A stretch of 64,000 nt of DNA from UTCHB3 sp008363265 (GTDB lineage: Bacteria; Bacteroidota; Ignavibacteria; Ignavibacteriales; Ignavibacteriaceae). The notes under the pieces are model-generated. The model saw nothing but the letters and a program-made list of their open reading frames with translations, had not been told where the DNA came from and ran no database searches. Both the position numbers and the translations under genes were made by a program. The DNA is taken from the NCBI GenBank assembly GCA_045863055.1, contig BTUW01000001.1:62001-126000 (forward strand), given 5' to 3'. Below, piece after piece: positions 53,681-63,321 of this stretch (positions are counted from its first letter, which is position 1; each line of letters starts with the position of its first letter).

Positions 53681-54607
53681 ATGAATATTGCCTCAATTGA
53701 TACGGGTACCAATACGGTACTCATGCTTGTAGCTGAAGTGTTGCCTGGTGGTAAACTCCGGGTTATAAAGGAATTTCATAACATGCCCAGGATCGGAGAA
53801 GGGGTTTTTCGGACAGGTGAGATCAGAGAAGATAAGATCAGAGCCATGATCGATATCTACACTCAATATAAGGGTGCGGCGGAGCAATATGACGTTGAGA
53901 AGATTGTGGCCTGCGGAACGAATGTCTTCCGGATAGCCAGAAACGGTAATGATGTGGTTGCCAGGGTGAAGGAGGTTACCGGGATTGAGATGGAAATTAT
54001 ACCGGGTGAAATTGAAGCGGAATGTGCATTCCTCGGTGCGACAGCTGATTTTGACCGTACACAAACGATCGCTGTTATTGATATTGGGGGTGGAAGCACT
54101 GAAATAACCTGTAAAAAGGGTGATGATCTCATCTTCCAGAAAAGTTTTTCAACCGGTGTGGTCACATTGAGGGAGCACCTTGTTGATTCCGACCGGCTCA
54201 CTGAAAAGAACATTTATTCATTACAGGAACATTGCCGGGATTTTTTCGGAGAGTTGAAGTATCTGCAAGGACCAAGCAATGCAGCCATTTCGATCGCCGG
54301 GACACCGACAACATTGATCTCGATCGGCAAGGGGCTAACTGCGTTCGATGCGGAAGAGATACACAAGGAATTTCTCTCGCTCGAAATGATCGATACCGTT
54401 CTGCTCGGATTTCGCGGAGTTCCTTTTGCTGAATACAGCAGGTATGGAAAAATAATTAACGGACGCGAGGACCTTATGGGGGCAGGAGCAGTAATTTTAT
54501 CAACGGTTCTCGAATACCTGGGTCTGAGAGGCACTTATGTTTCAGTTACCGGGCTTCGATACGGGCTTATACTTCGATACCTGGCAAATAGCAAAACCGG
54601 TCTATGA
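53681..54607 (+). CDS. Ppx/GppA family phosphatase
   Basis: A 308-residue sugar-kinase-like ATPase-fold phosphatase: ASIDTGTNTVLMLVAEV, GEIEAECAFLGA and VIDIGGGSTEI. Family members cleave polyphosphate or pppGpp. Only one domain is present (no C-terminal HD domain), so it is a short form and the substrate is uncertain. It is the only plus-strand gene in the right half and ends 6 nt inside nadB. A 96-base divergent gap upstream shows no clear promoter. Confidence 0.88.
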   Translation: MNIASIDTGTNTVLMLVAEVLPGGKLRVIKEFHNMPRIGEGVFRTGEIREDKIRAMIDIYTQYKGAAEQYDVEKIVACGTNVFRIARNGNDVVARVKEVTGIEMEIIPGEIEAECAFLGATADFDRTQTIAVIDIGGGSTEITCKKGDDLIFQKSFSTGVVTLREHLVDSDRLTEKNIYSLQEHCRDFFGELKYLQGPSNAAISIAGTPTTLISIGKGLTAFDAEEIHKEFLSLEMIDTVLLGFRGVPFAEYSRYGKIINGREDLMGAGAVILSTVLEYLGLRGTYVSVTGLRYGLILRYLANSKTGL

Positions 54608-56230
54608 TTTTTGGTAGGTGTTTTGTATTATGGTGTCCATCGGCTCCCTGGTCTCATCTGATGTGGGATGGTCCAATGTATAGTGCAGTCCCCTGCTCTC
54701 CTTCCGAAGAAGCGCGGATTTCACTACAAGATACCAGGCTGTTACCAAATTTCTTAGTTCTATCAGAGAATCGAAAACTTTCGTTTTCTTGTAAAATTCT
54801 TCGATCTCGTTATATAGAAGTTGTATCCTTCTTGAAGCAAATTCGAGCCTCAGATCCGATCTCACGATTCCCACGTAATCCGACATTAACTGTCTTAGTT
54901 CTCTAAACCCATGAGAAATGAGTATTTTTTCATCGGCTGAGAGAGTTCCTGTATCATCCCAATCCGGGATCGGTTCGTTGCATACAGGGAAACTGTTCAA
55001 TTCGGCTTTGATGCTGTCTGCGGCTCGCTGAGCAAAAACAAGAGCTTCCAGTAGAGAATTGCTGGCGAGCCTGTTTGCACCATGAACCCCGGTCATTGAG
55101 ACCTCCCCAACTGCATAGAGTCCCGTAAGAGATGTCCTCGAGTGTTCATCTACAAGCACACCACCGCAAATATAATGAGCTGCAGGCACTACAGGAATCA
55201 TCTCCTTTGTGATGTCTATCCCTTTTTCCAGACAATTTTTATAAATATTCGGGAAATGATCGATCGTTTCTGCCGCAGGTTTGTGGGTCACGTCCAGCAA
55301 TACATAATCCTCGCCGCGTCTTTTCAATTCCGTGTCAATGGCACGTGCAACAATATCACGGGGGGCAAGTTCTTTTCTGGCATCGTAATTGCTCATGAAA
55401 GCTTCACCTGAAAGATTGCGCAAAATTCCCCCGAAACCCCGGACTGCTTCAGAGATCAGAAACGAGTGTGTGGATTTATTTCCCGGTTTGGGATCGAAAA
55501 AAGAAGTTGGATGGAACTGGATGAACTCCATATTTCCCATCAATGCACCTGCCCTGTAGGCCATTGCAAAGCCATCTCCTGTAGCGATCGCCGGATTGGT
55601 GGTGTGCAGATAAACCTGTCCGATCCCGCCTGTTGCCAGAACTGTTGCTTTTGCTATGATTTTCTCAACACTTTCTGTGTCATTTCTTAGAACGTAAGCG
55701 CCCCAGCAATGCCTGCTTGAAATGGGAAGGTGTCTCAGATCTTTCACATTATGCTCGGTGATCAGATCAATGGCAAGCGCATTTTCAATTATGGTAATTG
55801 ACGATGTCTTCGATGCGCGTTCGATCAGGGCGCGCTCCACTTCTTTTCCTGTCAGGTCTTTAGCGTGAACTATTCTGTTAAATGAATGGCCGCCTTCCCG
55901 TGCAAGATCAAGTTTTCCGTTTTTCTCGGTAAAACCGGTACCGATATCTATCAACTCCCGGATCTTTGACGGCCCCTCCTTAACCAGTATTTCAACTGTA
56001 TTCCTGTTGCAAAGTCCGGCACCTGCGATCAGAGTATCCTTAATGTGATTTTCGAACGAGTCGCCCGGGTCGAGAACGGAGGCAATTCCCCCCTGAGCAT
56101 AGTTGGTGTTAGATTCGCTCTTCTCTTTCTTCGTCACAAGTACCACTGATGCGAATTCAGATATCTTGATCGCGCTGTAAAGGCCTGCAATACCGCTGCC
56201 AATTACAAGTACATCTGTATTATAATTCAT
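54602..56230 (-). CDS. nadB: L-aspartate oxidase
   Basis: Oxidises L-aspartate to iminoaspartate for NAD synthesis. The 542-residue flavoprotein has the FAD motif DVLVIGSGIAGLYSAI, the family segment NYAQGGIASVL, and a C-terminal helical domain. nadA and nadC are not in the window. It overlaps the zinc-ribbon protein gene by 4 nt and ppx by 6 nt. Confidence 0.93.
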   Translation of the reverse strand: MNYNTDVLVIGSGIAGLYSAIKISEFASVVLVTKKEKSESNTNYAQGGIASVLDPGDSFENHIKDTLIAGAGLCNRNTVEILVKEGPSKIRELIDIGTGFTEKNGKLDLAREGGHSFNRIVHAKDLTGKEVERALIERASKTSSITIIENALAIDLITEHNVKDLRHLPISSRHCWGAYVLRNDTESVEKIIAKATVLATGGIGQVYLHTTNPAIATGDGFAMAYRAGALMGNMEFIQFHPTSFFDPKPGNKSTHSFLISEAVRGFGGILRNLSGEAFMSNYDARKELAPRDIVARAIDTELKRRGEDYVLLDVTHKPAAETIDHFPNIYKNCLEKGIDITKEMIPVVPAAHYICGGVLVDEHSRTSLTGLYAVGEVSMTGVHGANRLASNSLLEALVFAQRAADSIKAELNSFPVCNEPIPDWDDTGTLSADEKILISHGFRELRQLMSDYVGIVRSDLRLEFASRRIQLLYNEIEEFYKKTKVFDSLIELRNLVTAWYLVVKSALLRKESRGLHYTLDHPTSDETREPMDTIIQNTYQKS

Positions 56231-56946
56231 TCGATTCCCAAATTTTGTGATGAAAGGAGATTGATCACTCCCAAATTTAATCCAAACATTAACATTATAA
56301 AAATAACTGACAGCAAAATTGATAACAGGGTTTTACCCGTCAACCGGCCCAAAAACACCGCAAAAAGGAAGACTGTCCATATCAAAAATCCCGCTTCAAG
56401 CAGCAAAAAAATCACCCCAAACATCTGTTTGAAGTCAGCCGGTGAAGGATTACGGCTGAAGAGAAAGCTTCCGTAGATTACAAATTCGAGAAAGATCATA
56501 ATAAGTGCGGAAAGAGCAACCGGGGTCATCGCGTAACTAAAGCCTGCAGCTATATCCCTCCAGAGCAGAGTGCCACGAAGTGAGGGAAGAATTGCGTGGA
56601 TCAGGTATGGTAATAGCAGTGTCAAGACTAAAACCAGCATAAACCGGCCGTAGATCAGCAGAATGCCATCATCTTCAAGACCCAGGAAGTGGAAAGAGAT
56701 CAGGTAGCCCAGAAAGAAGAACTTGAGTACACCGAAGGTGAAAAGAAAGGATGTAAAATTTTTATTTTCAGCAAAAATTATCCGGTCGAAGGTTACTGCA
56801 GGATCATCGGCCAGACCGGACAGTGTTGGAAACAGGTCAATATTGGCTACTTTGTCACGAAGGAAATTTCCGCAGCTTGCACACTCCGGGGCAAAACGCG
56901 AATTACGCTCTCCACAGACGGAGCAGTTGATGAAGGGCTGATCCAT
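56227..56946 (-). CDS. Zinc-ribbon Yip1-type membrane protein
   Basis: A 239-residue protein with an N-terminal zinc ribbon (C8-x2-C11 and C22-x2-C25) followed by five or so membrane helices with a Yip1-like layout (GTLLWRDIAAGFSYAMTPVA). Function unknown. I start at ATG 56946 (MDQPFINC), 4 nt after the DUF5683 stop; longer in-frame starts overlap that gene. Confidence 0.75.
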   Translation of the reverse strand: MDQPFINCSVCGERNSRFAPECASCGNFLRDKVANIDLFPTLSGLADDPAVTFDRIIFAENKNFTSFLFTFGVLKFFFLGYLISFHFLGLEDDGILLIYGRFMLVLVLTLLLPYLIHAILPSLRGTLLWRDIAAGFSYAMTPVALSALIMIFLEFVIYGSFLFSRNPSPADFKQMFGVIFLLLEAGFLIWTVFLFAVFLGRLTGKTLLSILLSVIFIMLMFGLNLGVINLLSSQNLGIE

Positions 56947-56950
56947 TTCA

Positions 56951-57484
56951 TTAAAAATTAATTCGAAGATTGAGCATGCTGCTGCCAGTGAAATTATCTT
57001 CGGTAACATTGAAGTCGAAAAGATTCGCGTCCACATAGGCATCCAGAAGATTTGCCAGATAGGTTATTCCCATATAGATCACAAAAAGGTCCCGCTGGTC
57101 GCGGTAGTAATCGCGCAGTCTTCTGTAACTCTCGATCGAGAAACCAGAGTTGACGTAGAGATCACGGTAATCTGAATAGTTGTTGTTGTTCACAGCGTAA
57201 TTGTAAGCACACCATCCGAGAATCCCCCAGAATACCGGTATTTTCCAGTAAGATTCGTTGTAATACTGACCCCAACCGGGCAAAACCGCGCTCCGGAACA
57301 ATGCAGTTCCTGGGTCTTTCGTTGGAACGTAAACATCAGGATTAGTTAGTGTGTCCATCTGCACCACCGGAGAGTTTGATGCTGATGTGTCCTGTTGGAC
57401 GCCTGCGGTATCACCTTCTTGGGCGAATATTGCCCAAGGTAGGATGGAACAGAGAAAAATCAGTTTAAGAATGATGTTTTTCAA
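56951..57484 (-). CDS. DUF5683 family protein
   Basis: A 177-residue protein with a signal peptide (IILKLIFLCSILPWAIFA), a Ser/Thr-rich linker, and the DUF5683 core LFRSAVLPGWGQYYN with two hydrophobic segments after it. This family is commonly found downstream of parAB in the Bacteroidota group. Role unknown; a membrane or envelope location is likely. Overlaps parB by 20 nt. Confidence 0.82.
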   Translation of the reverse strand: MKNIILKLIFLCSILPWAIFAQEGDTAGVQQDTSASNSPVVQMDTLTNPDVYVPTKDPGTALFRSAVLPGWGQYYNESYWKIPVFWGILGWCAYNYAVNNNNYSDYRDLYVNSGFSIESYRRLRDYYRDQRDLFVIYMGITYLANLLDAYVDANLFDFNVTEDNFTGSSMLNLRINF

Positions 57485-58397
57485 TCAGCTCAAAAAGTTC
57501 TACGAGCCGTTCAAGCTCATCATTTGAGTAAAATTCCAACACGATCTCACCGGTTCCGTCACTTTTTTGAGAGCATGTAACTTTAGTGGCCAGCAATCTG
57601 CGGAGATAATCTTCGATCGATCCCAAAACCGCGGATGACTTTGGCTTCGGTTTTTCGGCCGGTTTATGATGGTGACTGTGAGAAGTGGGTTTCGAAAGTT
57701 TTTTGACGAGTTCTTCCACTTTTCTTACAGAGAGCCCGTCTTTCACAGTTTTCTGGAAAGCACTTAATTGAAGATTCTCTGAAGGTAGATTTATCAGAGC
57801 CCTGGCGTGTCCAACGGTGATCTCATCCGCAATAAGTGAGGTGCGGATTGTTTCCGGCAATTTGAGCAACCTTATAGAGTTTGCTATAGTTGACCTGCTC
57901 TTCCCCACCCTCTCGGCTATCTCCTCCTGAGTAAGTTCACACTCCTCCATTAAACGCTTGTAAGCGAGACCCTCTTCGATCGGGTTCAGGCGCTCACGCT
58001 GAATGTTCTCGATGAGTGCCATTGCGAGCATTACTTCATCGGAAGTGACTTCCATTACATACGCAGGTATCTCGGCAAAACCGAGTTCACGGAAAGCACG
58101 AAGCCTTCTCTCGCCGGAGATCAGTTCATAATTTCCGTCAGCAGTACTTCTTACAGTAACAGGCTGGATCAAACCGTTGGCAAGTATTGACTGCTTCAAC
58201 TCTTCCAGGGAGGTTCTGTCGAAATTTGTTCTCGGCTGAAACGGATTTGGTTTTATCTTGAGCACAGATATCCGGATGATTGAATCGACAGAGGCCGGTA
58301 ATGCTTCAACTTCGGGAGTTGTGCCGGGGTCTTCTTCATATCGCGAACCCATCAAAGCCTCAAGGCCCCGACCGAGTCCGGTTTTTACTTTTGCCAT
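57465..58397 (-). CDS. parB: Chromosome partitioning protein ParB
   Basis: A 310-residue CTP-binding clamp protein that loads at parS. It has the N-terminal nuclease-like domain with NPFQPRTNF and GERRLRAFRE, a helix-turn-helix (LTQEEIAERVGKSRSTIANS), and a C-terminal dimerisation domain. No parS (TGTTTCACGTGAAACA) is in the window. It overlaps parA by 1 nt. Confidence 0.94.
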   Translation of the reverse strand: MAKVKTGLGRGLEALMGSRYEEDPGTTPEVEALPASVDSIIRISVLKIKPNPFQPRTNFDRTSLEELKQSILANGLIQPVTVRSTADGNYELISGERRLRAFRELGFAEIPAYVMEVTSDEVMLAMALIENIQRERLNPIEEGLAYKRLMEECELTQEEIAERVGKSRSTIANSIRLLKLPETIRTSLIADEITVGHARALINLPSENLQLSAFQKTVKDGLSVRKVEELVKKLSKPTSHSHHHKPAEKPKPKSSAVLGSIEDYLRRLLATKVTCSQKSDGTGEIVLEFYSNDELERLVELFELIEKHHS

Positions 58398-59164
58398 TAT
58401 TTTTTCTTGTTCCTTCCGAGGAATTCCTGGGCCAGCTCGAGGTAGTTTTTCGCTCCTGTTGAAAGGGCATCATACATTAATACCGGTTTCCCAAAACTTG
58501 GAGCCTCGGATACTCTCACATTTCTGTGAATTTTAGTAGTGTAAACCTTGTCTTCAAAGTACTTTCTCACTTCTTCAGCAACCTGCTCAGAGAGCTTTAA
58601 GCGTGAATCGTACATGGTCAGGATGACCCCTTCGATCGTAAGGTTTTTATTGAATCTGTCCTTCACCAGTTTGATGGTTTTCAACAACTGACCAAGTCCC
58701 TCAAGAGCAAAATACTCGCACTGTACCGGTATAAGGACTGAGTCACTGGCCACCAAAGCATTCAAAGTAAGGATTCCCAATGTAGGCGGGCAATCGATCA
58801 GAATGTAATCATATTTGGTGCGGGCTTCAGCAATTCTCTCTTTTAAAACATACTCACGGTTTTCAACCCCGAGCAGTTCCACTTCCGCGCCGACAAGATC
58901 AATGGTCGCCGGTATCAGATCGAGGAATGGTATAACTTCTCTTACAATGGTTTCAGGAAGTGGTGCCGTCCCGACAAGCAGATCATAGATCGAGGGTTGA
59001 GAGTTCTGAAAACTCAAACCCGATGATGAATTCCCCTGCGGGTCGATATCTATAACAAGTATCTTCTTTTCTGCGACCGCGAGCGAAGCAGAAAGGTTGA
59101 TGGCAGTGGTTGTTTTGCCAACTCCACCTTTCTGATTCGCAACGGATATTACTTTTCCACGCAT
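58397..59164 (-). CDS. parA: Chromosome partitioning ATPase ParA
   Basis: A 255-residue Walker-type ATPase of the Soj/ParA family with the deviant Walker A KGGVGKTTTA and the DIDPQGN switch region. Small chromosomal type, without an N-terminal DNA-binding domain. It forms an operon with parB and DUF5683. Confidence 0.94.
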   Translation of the reverse strand: MRGKVISVANQKGGVGKTTTAINLSASLAVAEKKILVIDIDPQGNSSSGLSFQNSQPSIYDLLVGTAPLPETIVREVIPFLDLIPATIDLVGAEVELLGVENREYVLKERIAEARTKYDYILIDCPPTLGILTLNALVASDSVLIPVQCEYFALEGLGQLLKTIKLVKDRFNKNLTIEGVILTMYDSRLKLSEQVAEEVRKYFEDKVYTTKIHRNVRVSEAPSFGKPVLMYDALSTGAKNYLELAQEFLGRNKKK

Positions 59165-59199
59165 ATATCTATAAAATTCCGGGTATAGCGGTTTCGATT

Positions 59200-59877
59200 T
59201 TAAAGCTGAATTTCTTCACCGAAGGCGAGAATTCTGCATTTTTTATTAACTGATTCAAGTTTTCTTCTGAACTCATCCGGATCATTTTCGATCACGGGAA
59301 AGGTATTGTAGTGGATGGGAATCGCAACACCGGGGTTCACGAATTCCACAGCGATCACTGCATCATCAATTCCCATGGTAAAATTATCCCCTATCGGGAG
59401 CATCATGTAGTCGATCCGGTTTATCTCGCCGATCAGCTTCATATCATAAAAGAGACCTGTGTCTCCGGTATGATAGAAAGTTATGCCGTCAGCAACAAGT
59501 ATAATACCTGCCGGAACTCCGCCGTATCTGCCGTCCACATAGGCAGACCCGTGATGGGCGATCGTTAACTTAAGTCTTCCGAATTCAAAATTGTATGCAC
59601 CACCAATATGCATCTGATGAACTTTTAGTCCTTCTTCTGCAAGAATGTTACCAAGTTCAAAGTTACAGATAACTGTAGAGTTGCACCTTTTTGCGATCTC
59701 TATAGTGTCACCAACGTGATCGCCGTGCGCGTGAGTAAGAATTATATATTCCGCCTCAACTTCACTTCCCTTGACCGGTGAAACAGGATTACCTGTCAGG
59801 AAAGGATCAATGAGAATTCTAAGCCCGCTATCAAGTGTTATCCCGCAGGCCGAATGACCAAAATATCGAAGTTTCAT
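59200..59877 (-). CDS. UPF0173 metal-dependent hydrolase
   Basis: A 225-residue metallo-beta-lactamase-fold protein with THAHGDH (H49, H51, D53, H54) and later metal ligands in HTGDTGLF and HYNTFP. Active site looks complete; the substrate of this family is unknown. One base separates it from the next glycosyltransferase gene. Confidence 0.88.
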   Translation of the reverse strand: MKLRYFGHSACGITLDSGLRILIDPFLTGNPVSPVKGSEVEAEYIILTHAHGDHVGDTIEIAKRCNSTVICNFELGNILAEEGLKVHQMHIGGAYNFEFGRLKLTIAHHGSAYVDGRYGGVPAGIILVADGITFYHTGDTGLFYDMKLIGEINRIDYMMLPIGDNFTMGIDDAVIAVEFVNPGVAIPIHYNTFPVIENDPDEFRRKLESVNKKCRILAFGEEIQL

Positions 59878-59878
59878 T

Positions 59879-60541
59879 TTAGTACTCTCTCAAAGGTTTA
59901 AGGATTGTCTTTACAAATTTAATCGTTGTCTCGGTATTTTTCATTTTACTTTTTTCTTCCCCATAAATCGTCGGAATATTAACCCAGCCAAACTTTGCTC
60001 CAGCTTTTGAAGCCTTGATCAGCATTTCGGTTTCGGCTACAAATCCCGTTTCATAAGGAAGAATGTTTTGAATAATACTTGCTCTGAATCCTCTGTAACC
60101 CGACTGGCTGTCGAGGAATCTGACCCCTGTTTTCACGGAGAGGAGCAGACTGGAGATCGTGTTACTTAATATTCTGTGAGGAGGCATAACGCCGGGAGTG
60201 AAGTCCCTCTTCCCGATGACCAGATCAAAATCCGACAGTTTCTCAATGAACTCAGGAATCTTCTCTGGCGGGTGCTGTTTATCTCCATCGAGGGTTATTG
60301 CAGCTTCGAATCCCCTTTTGAGTGCAATTTCAAGTCCCGTTCTTAGTGCGGTTCCCTTGCCCTTGTTAACCGGGAGTCGGACAACTTCGACTCCGCCGGT
60401 ACCAAGGATCTCATCATTTCCCCTGTCGGTAGAGCCGTCATCCACAGCAATTACATTGCTGACAAATTGCAGACTTCCATTAACAACCTCCGCAATGAAC
60501 CGTCGCTCATTGTAGAATGGTATGATCACACAGATTTTCAT
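59879..60541 (-). CDS. Glycosyltransferase family 2, dolichyl-phosphate-mannose synthase-like
   Basis: A 220-residue GT2 enzyme with IPFYNERRF, the DDGSTD motif and the metal/sugar motif TLDGDKQHPPE. It resembles DPM1-type polyprenyl phosphate mannosyl/glucosyltransferases without the C-terminal membrane anchor. Substrate not known. Overlaps cdaA by 4 nt. Confidence 0.87.
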   Translation of the reverse strand: MKICVIIPFYNERRFIAEVVNGSLQFVSNVIAVDDGSTDRGNDEILGTGGVEVVRLPVNKGKGTALRTGLEIALKRGFEAAITLDGDKQHPPEKIPEFIEKLSDFDLVIGKRDFTPGVMPPHRILSNTISSLLLSVKTGVRFLDSQSGYRGFRASIIQNILPYETGFVAETEMLIKASKAGAKFGWVNIPTIYGEEKSKMKNTETTIKFVKTILKPLREY

Positions 60542-61359
60542 TGTTTCTTAAGAAAACGGTCAAAAAGCTGGAAGCGTGTGCGTGATTCCTCACGCACAAG
60601 TGATTCTTTGAGGATGTTTGTTAGAGATTCTCGCGTGAGTCCACGGGTGAGATTGCCCTGTTTTGCAACGGAGATCGTTCTGGTTTCTTCTGAGACGATT
60701 ATCACTATCGAGTCATACTCAGCGGAATGAGTCAGAGCTGCCTTGTGACGCATTCCAGTCCCCTCCATATTGAAATGTTCCTCCTTGGAGAATGGTATTG
60801 AACACCGGGCGGCCACAATTCTGTCGTCCCTGATCACAACTGCCCCATCATGAAGCGGCGATCCCGGAACAAAGATCGAACGGAGTAACATCGATGAAGC
60901 TTTGGCATCAATGGTGGTTCCGCTTTCGATCAACTGACGAAGATCGTTGTCTCTCTCGATAACAATCAGCGCTCCATGACCAATACCTGAAAGTGAAATG
61001 GTGGCGTTGGTAAGTATCTCCACCATACCGGGAGAGTCTTTATCACGCTTGAATATCTGAAATAGAGGGTTGGTTGCGAATGAGGCCAGAAACCTTCTGA
61101 TCTCCGGTTGAAAGAGGATGAGGAAAGCGATAAGCCAGATATCTGAAATTACTTTCAGAATCACACTCAGGGCTTTGAGATTCATCGCCTGTGCGATTAG
61201 GAATAGCACAAGGATAGCTACAAGTCCGAAAAGTATCTGACTGGCGATCGTACCCCGGAGAAGTTTGTAGATGTTATAAATTATAACAGCAACTATGACA
61301 ATGTCGAGCAGGTCAAGGAACCTTACCGTCACGAAACCGAACTGCAACAGATCAAACAT
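60538..61359 (-). CDS. cdaA: Diadenylate cyclase CdaA
   Basis: Makes c-di-AMP. The 273-residue protein has three N-terminal helices and a DAC domain with D171-G172-A173 (LHDGAVV) and, where the family has RHR, R204-H205-K206 (GMRHKAALT). The Arg to Lys change is conservative but in the ATP-binding motif. CdaA is known next to folP in the Bacteroidota group, as here (8-nt overlap). Confidence 0.9.
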   Translation of the reverse strand: MFDLLQFGFVTVRFLDLLDIVIVAVIIYNIYKLLRGTIASQILFGLVAILVLFLIAQAMNLKALSVILKVISDIWLIAFLILFQPEIRRFLASFATNPLFQIFKRDKDSPGMVEILTNATISLSGIGHGALIVIERDNDLRQLIESGTTIDAKASSMLLRSIFVPGSPLHDGAVVIRDDRIVAARCSIPFSKEEHFNMEGTGMRHKAALTHSAEYDSIVIIVSEETRTISVAKQGNLTRGLTRESLTNILKESLVREESRTRFQLFDRFLKKQ

Positions 61360-62146
61360 GCAGGCTCTCCGCGATTCTCCGGTAGATCAGGGCATTGCCG
61401 GTGTTGTGTGTTCTAATTATATCAGCTCCGTTCATGGCACAAAAAAATTCAAAATATGATCCGGGCAGGTCTCTCTCCTTAAGATCATAACCGAGAGCTT
61501 TACCAAGAAATGATTTCCGGGAAAGTCCGATAAGAACCTGATAGCCGCGACCACGAAATTTTGATATACTGGAGATAAGTTGAAGATTCTGATCCGGCGT
61601 TTTACCAAATCCGATTCCGGGATCAATTATCACCTCTGCAACACCTGCTTTCTTCGCTGCCTCTGCTCTCTTAAGCAACCATTCCAGCACATCATCCACT
61701 ACGTTTATGTACCCGGTTTTCTGCTGCATTTCTGCCGGCGTACCTGAAGTATGCATCAGTATGTAAGGTACTTTTTTTTCCGCGACAACATCCCACATTC
61801 CAGTGTCGAAGGAACCACCACTAATGTCGTTCACTATCTTGGCTCCGGCATTGAGCGCAGCTTCAGCCACAGAACTCTTGTATGTGTCTATTGAAATAAC
61901 TGCACCGGGGACTTCTTCCAAAATGCCTTTGATTACAGGAATTGTTCTCCCGATCTCATCTTCCGCGCTGACGGGAGCAGCTCCCGGCCGTGTGGATTCC
62001 CCTCCAACATCGATGATGTCAATACCTGACCGGATCATTTCCAAAGCGTGAGTGACCGCTTCGGCCACAGAACCGAAGCGGCCTCCATCAGAAAAAGAGT
62101 CCGGTGTCACATTCAGGATACCGGCTAATCTCACTTGTCCGGCCAA
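61352..62146 (-). CDS. folP: Dihydropteroate synthase
   Basis: Joins dihydropterin pyrophosphate and p-aminobenzoate in folate synthesis. A 264-residue TIM barrel with GILNVTPDSFSDGG, DVGGESTRPGA, and the later DPGIGFGKT substrate loop. The sulfonamide-target signatures are intact. Overlaps cdaA by 8 nt. Confidence 0.94.
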   Translation of the reverse strand: MAGQVRLAGILNVTPDSFSDGGRFGSVAEAVTHALEMIRSGIDIIDVGGESTRPGAAPVSAEDEIGRTIPVIKGILEEVPGAVISIDTYKSSVAEAALNAGAKIVNDISGGSFDTGMWDVVAEKKVPYILMHTSGTPAEMQQKTGYINVVDDVLEWLLKRAEAAKKAGVAEVIIDPGIGFGKTPDQNLQLISSISKFRGRGYQVLIGLSRKSFLGKALGYDLKERDLPGSYFEFFCAMNGADIIRTHNTGNALIYRRIAESLHV

Positions 62147-62153
62147 TACTATC

Positions 62154-63320
62154 TCAGTCGAGACTTCTTTTGTATTTTACTGCACCGCGGTGGATCGTCA
62201 TCTCAACCTCAAACTCGTCGTTCATTACAACGATATCGGCATCTTTACCCACGGCAAGTATTCCTTTGCGATCCTCAATATTAAGAACTTTGGCACCGTT
62301 CAGAGAGGCCATTCTCACAGATTCGGTAACCTTGGCATTCGCTTTTTTGATCATGTTCTTTATTGCCCGGTTAAGGGTAAGGGTACTTCCCGCAAGGGTT
62401 CCATCAGGAAGATATGCTTTGCTGCCTTTCATGTAGATCTTCTGATCGGCAAATTCATACTCGCCTTCGTGCATTCCACCGGCCCTGATGGAATCAGTGA
62501 TCAGTATTATGCCGTTCGAGCCTTTCAGTTTCAGGAGCAGTTCCATGACGGCCGGATGTACGTGAAGTGTATCAGCGATCAGTTCGATCTTCAGCTCATT
62601 ACGGAGCATTGCACCAAGAACAACACCCGGGTTTCTGTGGTGAAGAGGTGTCATCGCGTTAAACATGTGTGTTACGTGTGCCGCACCATGGTCGATCGCC
62701 AACTCGATCTGTTCATAATTCGCTGTGGAATGCCCGATAGAAAGGACCACACCTTTAAGAGCAGCCGCTCTCATCACCTGGAGCGCGCCGTCGAGTTCTG
62801 GAGCTATGGTCATGATCTTGATCAGACCCCGTGATGCTTCCCACATTGCCTCCCATGATTCCACTGAAGGCTTCCAGAGATAATCCTCATTCATGGCGCC
62901 TTTAAGAACAGGGTTCAGATAAGGTCCTTCCATGTGGATACCCATAATGTTGGAATCCGGATTGTCAATTATAAAGTCTGCAACCCTGCGAAGGTCTGCC
63001 AAAAGCTGTTCAGTTGGTTTGGCATACAGTGAAGCGAGAACGGTTGTGGAACCGTGCCGCAGGAAATAATCGGAAACGATCTGAATGCTGTCCGGTGATT
63101 CATCAGCGAAACCGCGCCCGCCACCACCGTGAACCAGCAGGTCAACGAAACCAGGAGTTACAATATTTCCGCTGACATCAATAACTTCACATTCATCAGG
63201 TATTTTTACATCGGAAGCTTTTCCAATATCGGAAATCATTCCGTCCTGCATGACAATCGTACCATTTTTAACTATACGGAACGGAGTGATTATTTCTCCG
63301 CCAATAAGTGCAAGTTTCAA
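62154..63320 (-). CDS. nagA: N-acetylglucosamine-6-phosphate deacetylase
   Basis: Removes the acetyl group from GlcNAc-6-phosphate in amino-sugar and cell-wall recycling. A 388-residue amidohydrolase with the early GFVDLLVHGGGG segment, the metal-site MEGPYLNP, the substrate histidine in HVTHMFNAM, and the catalytic Asp in LITDSIRAGG. Lies 7 nt after folP in the operon and 1 nt before rpe. Confidence 0.92.
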   Translation of the reverse strand: MKLALIGGEIITPFRIVKNGTIVMQDGMISDIGKASDVKIPDECEVIDVSGNIVTPGFVDLLVHGGGGRGFADESPDSIQIVSDYFLRHGSTTVLASLYAKPTEQLLADLRRVADFIIDNPDSNIMGIHMEGPYLNPVLKGAMNEDYLWKPSVESWEAMWEASRGLIKIMTIAPELDGALQVMRAAALKGVVLSIGHSTANYEQIELAIDHGAAHVTHMFNAMTPLHHRNPGVVLGAMLRNELKIELIADTLHVHPAVMELLLKLKGSNGIILITDSIRAGGMHEGEYEFADQKIYMKGSKAYLPDGTLAGSTLTLNRAIKNMIKKANAKVTESVRMASLNGAKVLNIEDRKGILAVGKDADIVVMNDEFEVEMTIHRGAVKYKRSLD

Positions 63321-63321
63321 T

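Noticed and set aside
55336..55352. CACGTG-centred sequence resembling a parS half site
   Set aside because: Only the right half fits TGTTNCACGTGNAACA (11 of 16 to the standard parS); it encodes a conserved part of nadB. Similar half matches occur near 19397 (ggt) and 52607 (HAD gene).
62052..62834. Long plus-strand open frame opposite nagA
   Set aside because: It is antisense to a clear NagA and has no recognisable domain or start signal; the coding bias of nagA explains it.
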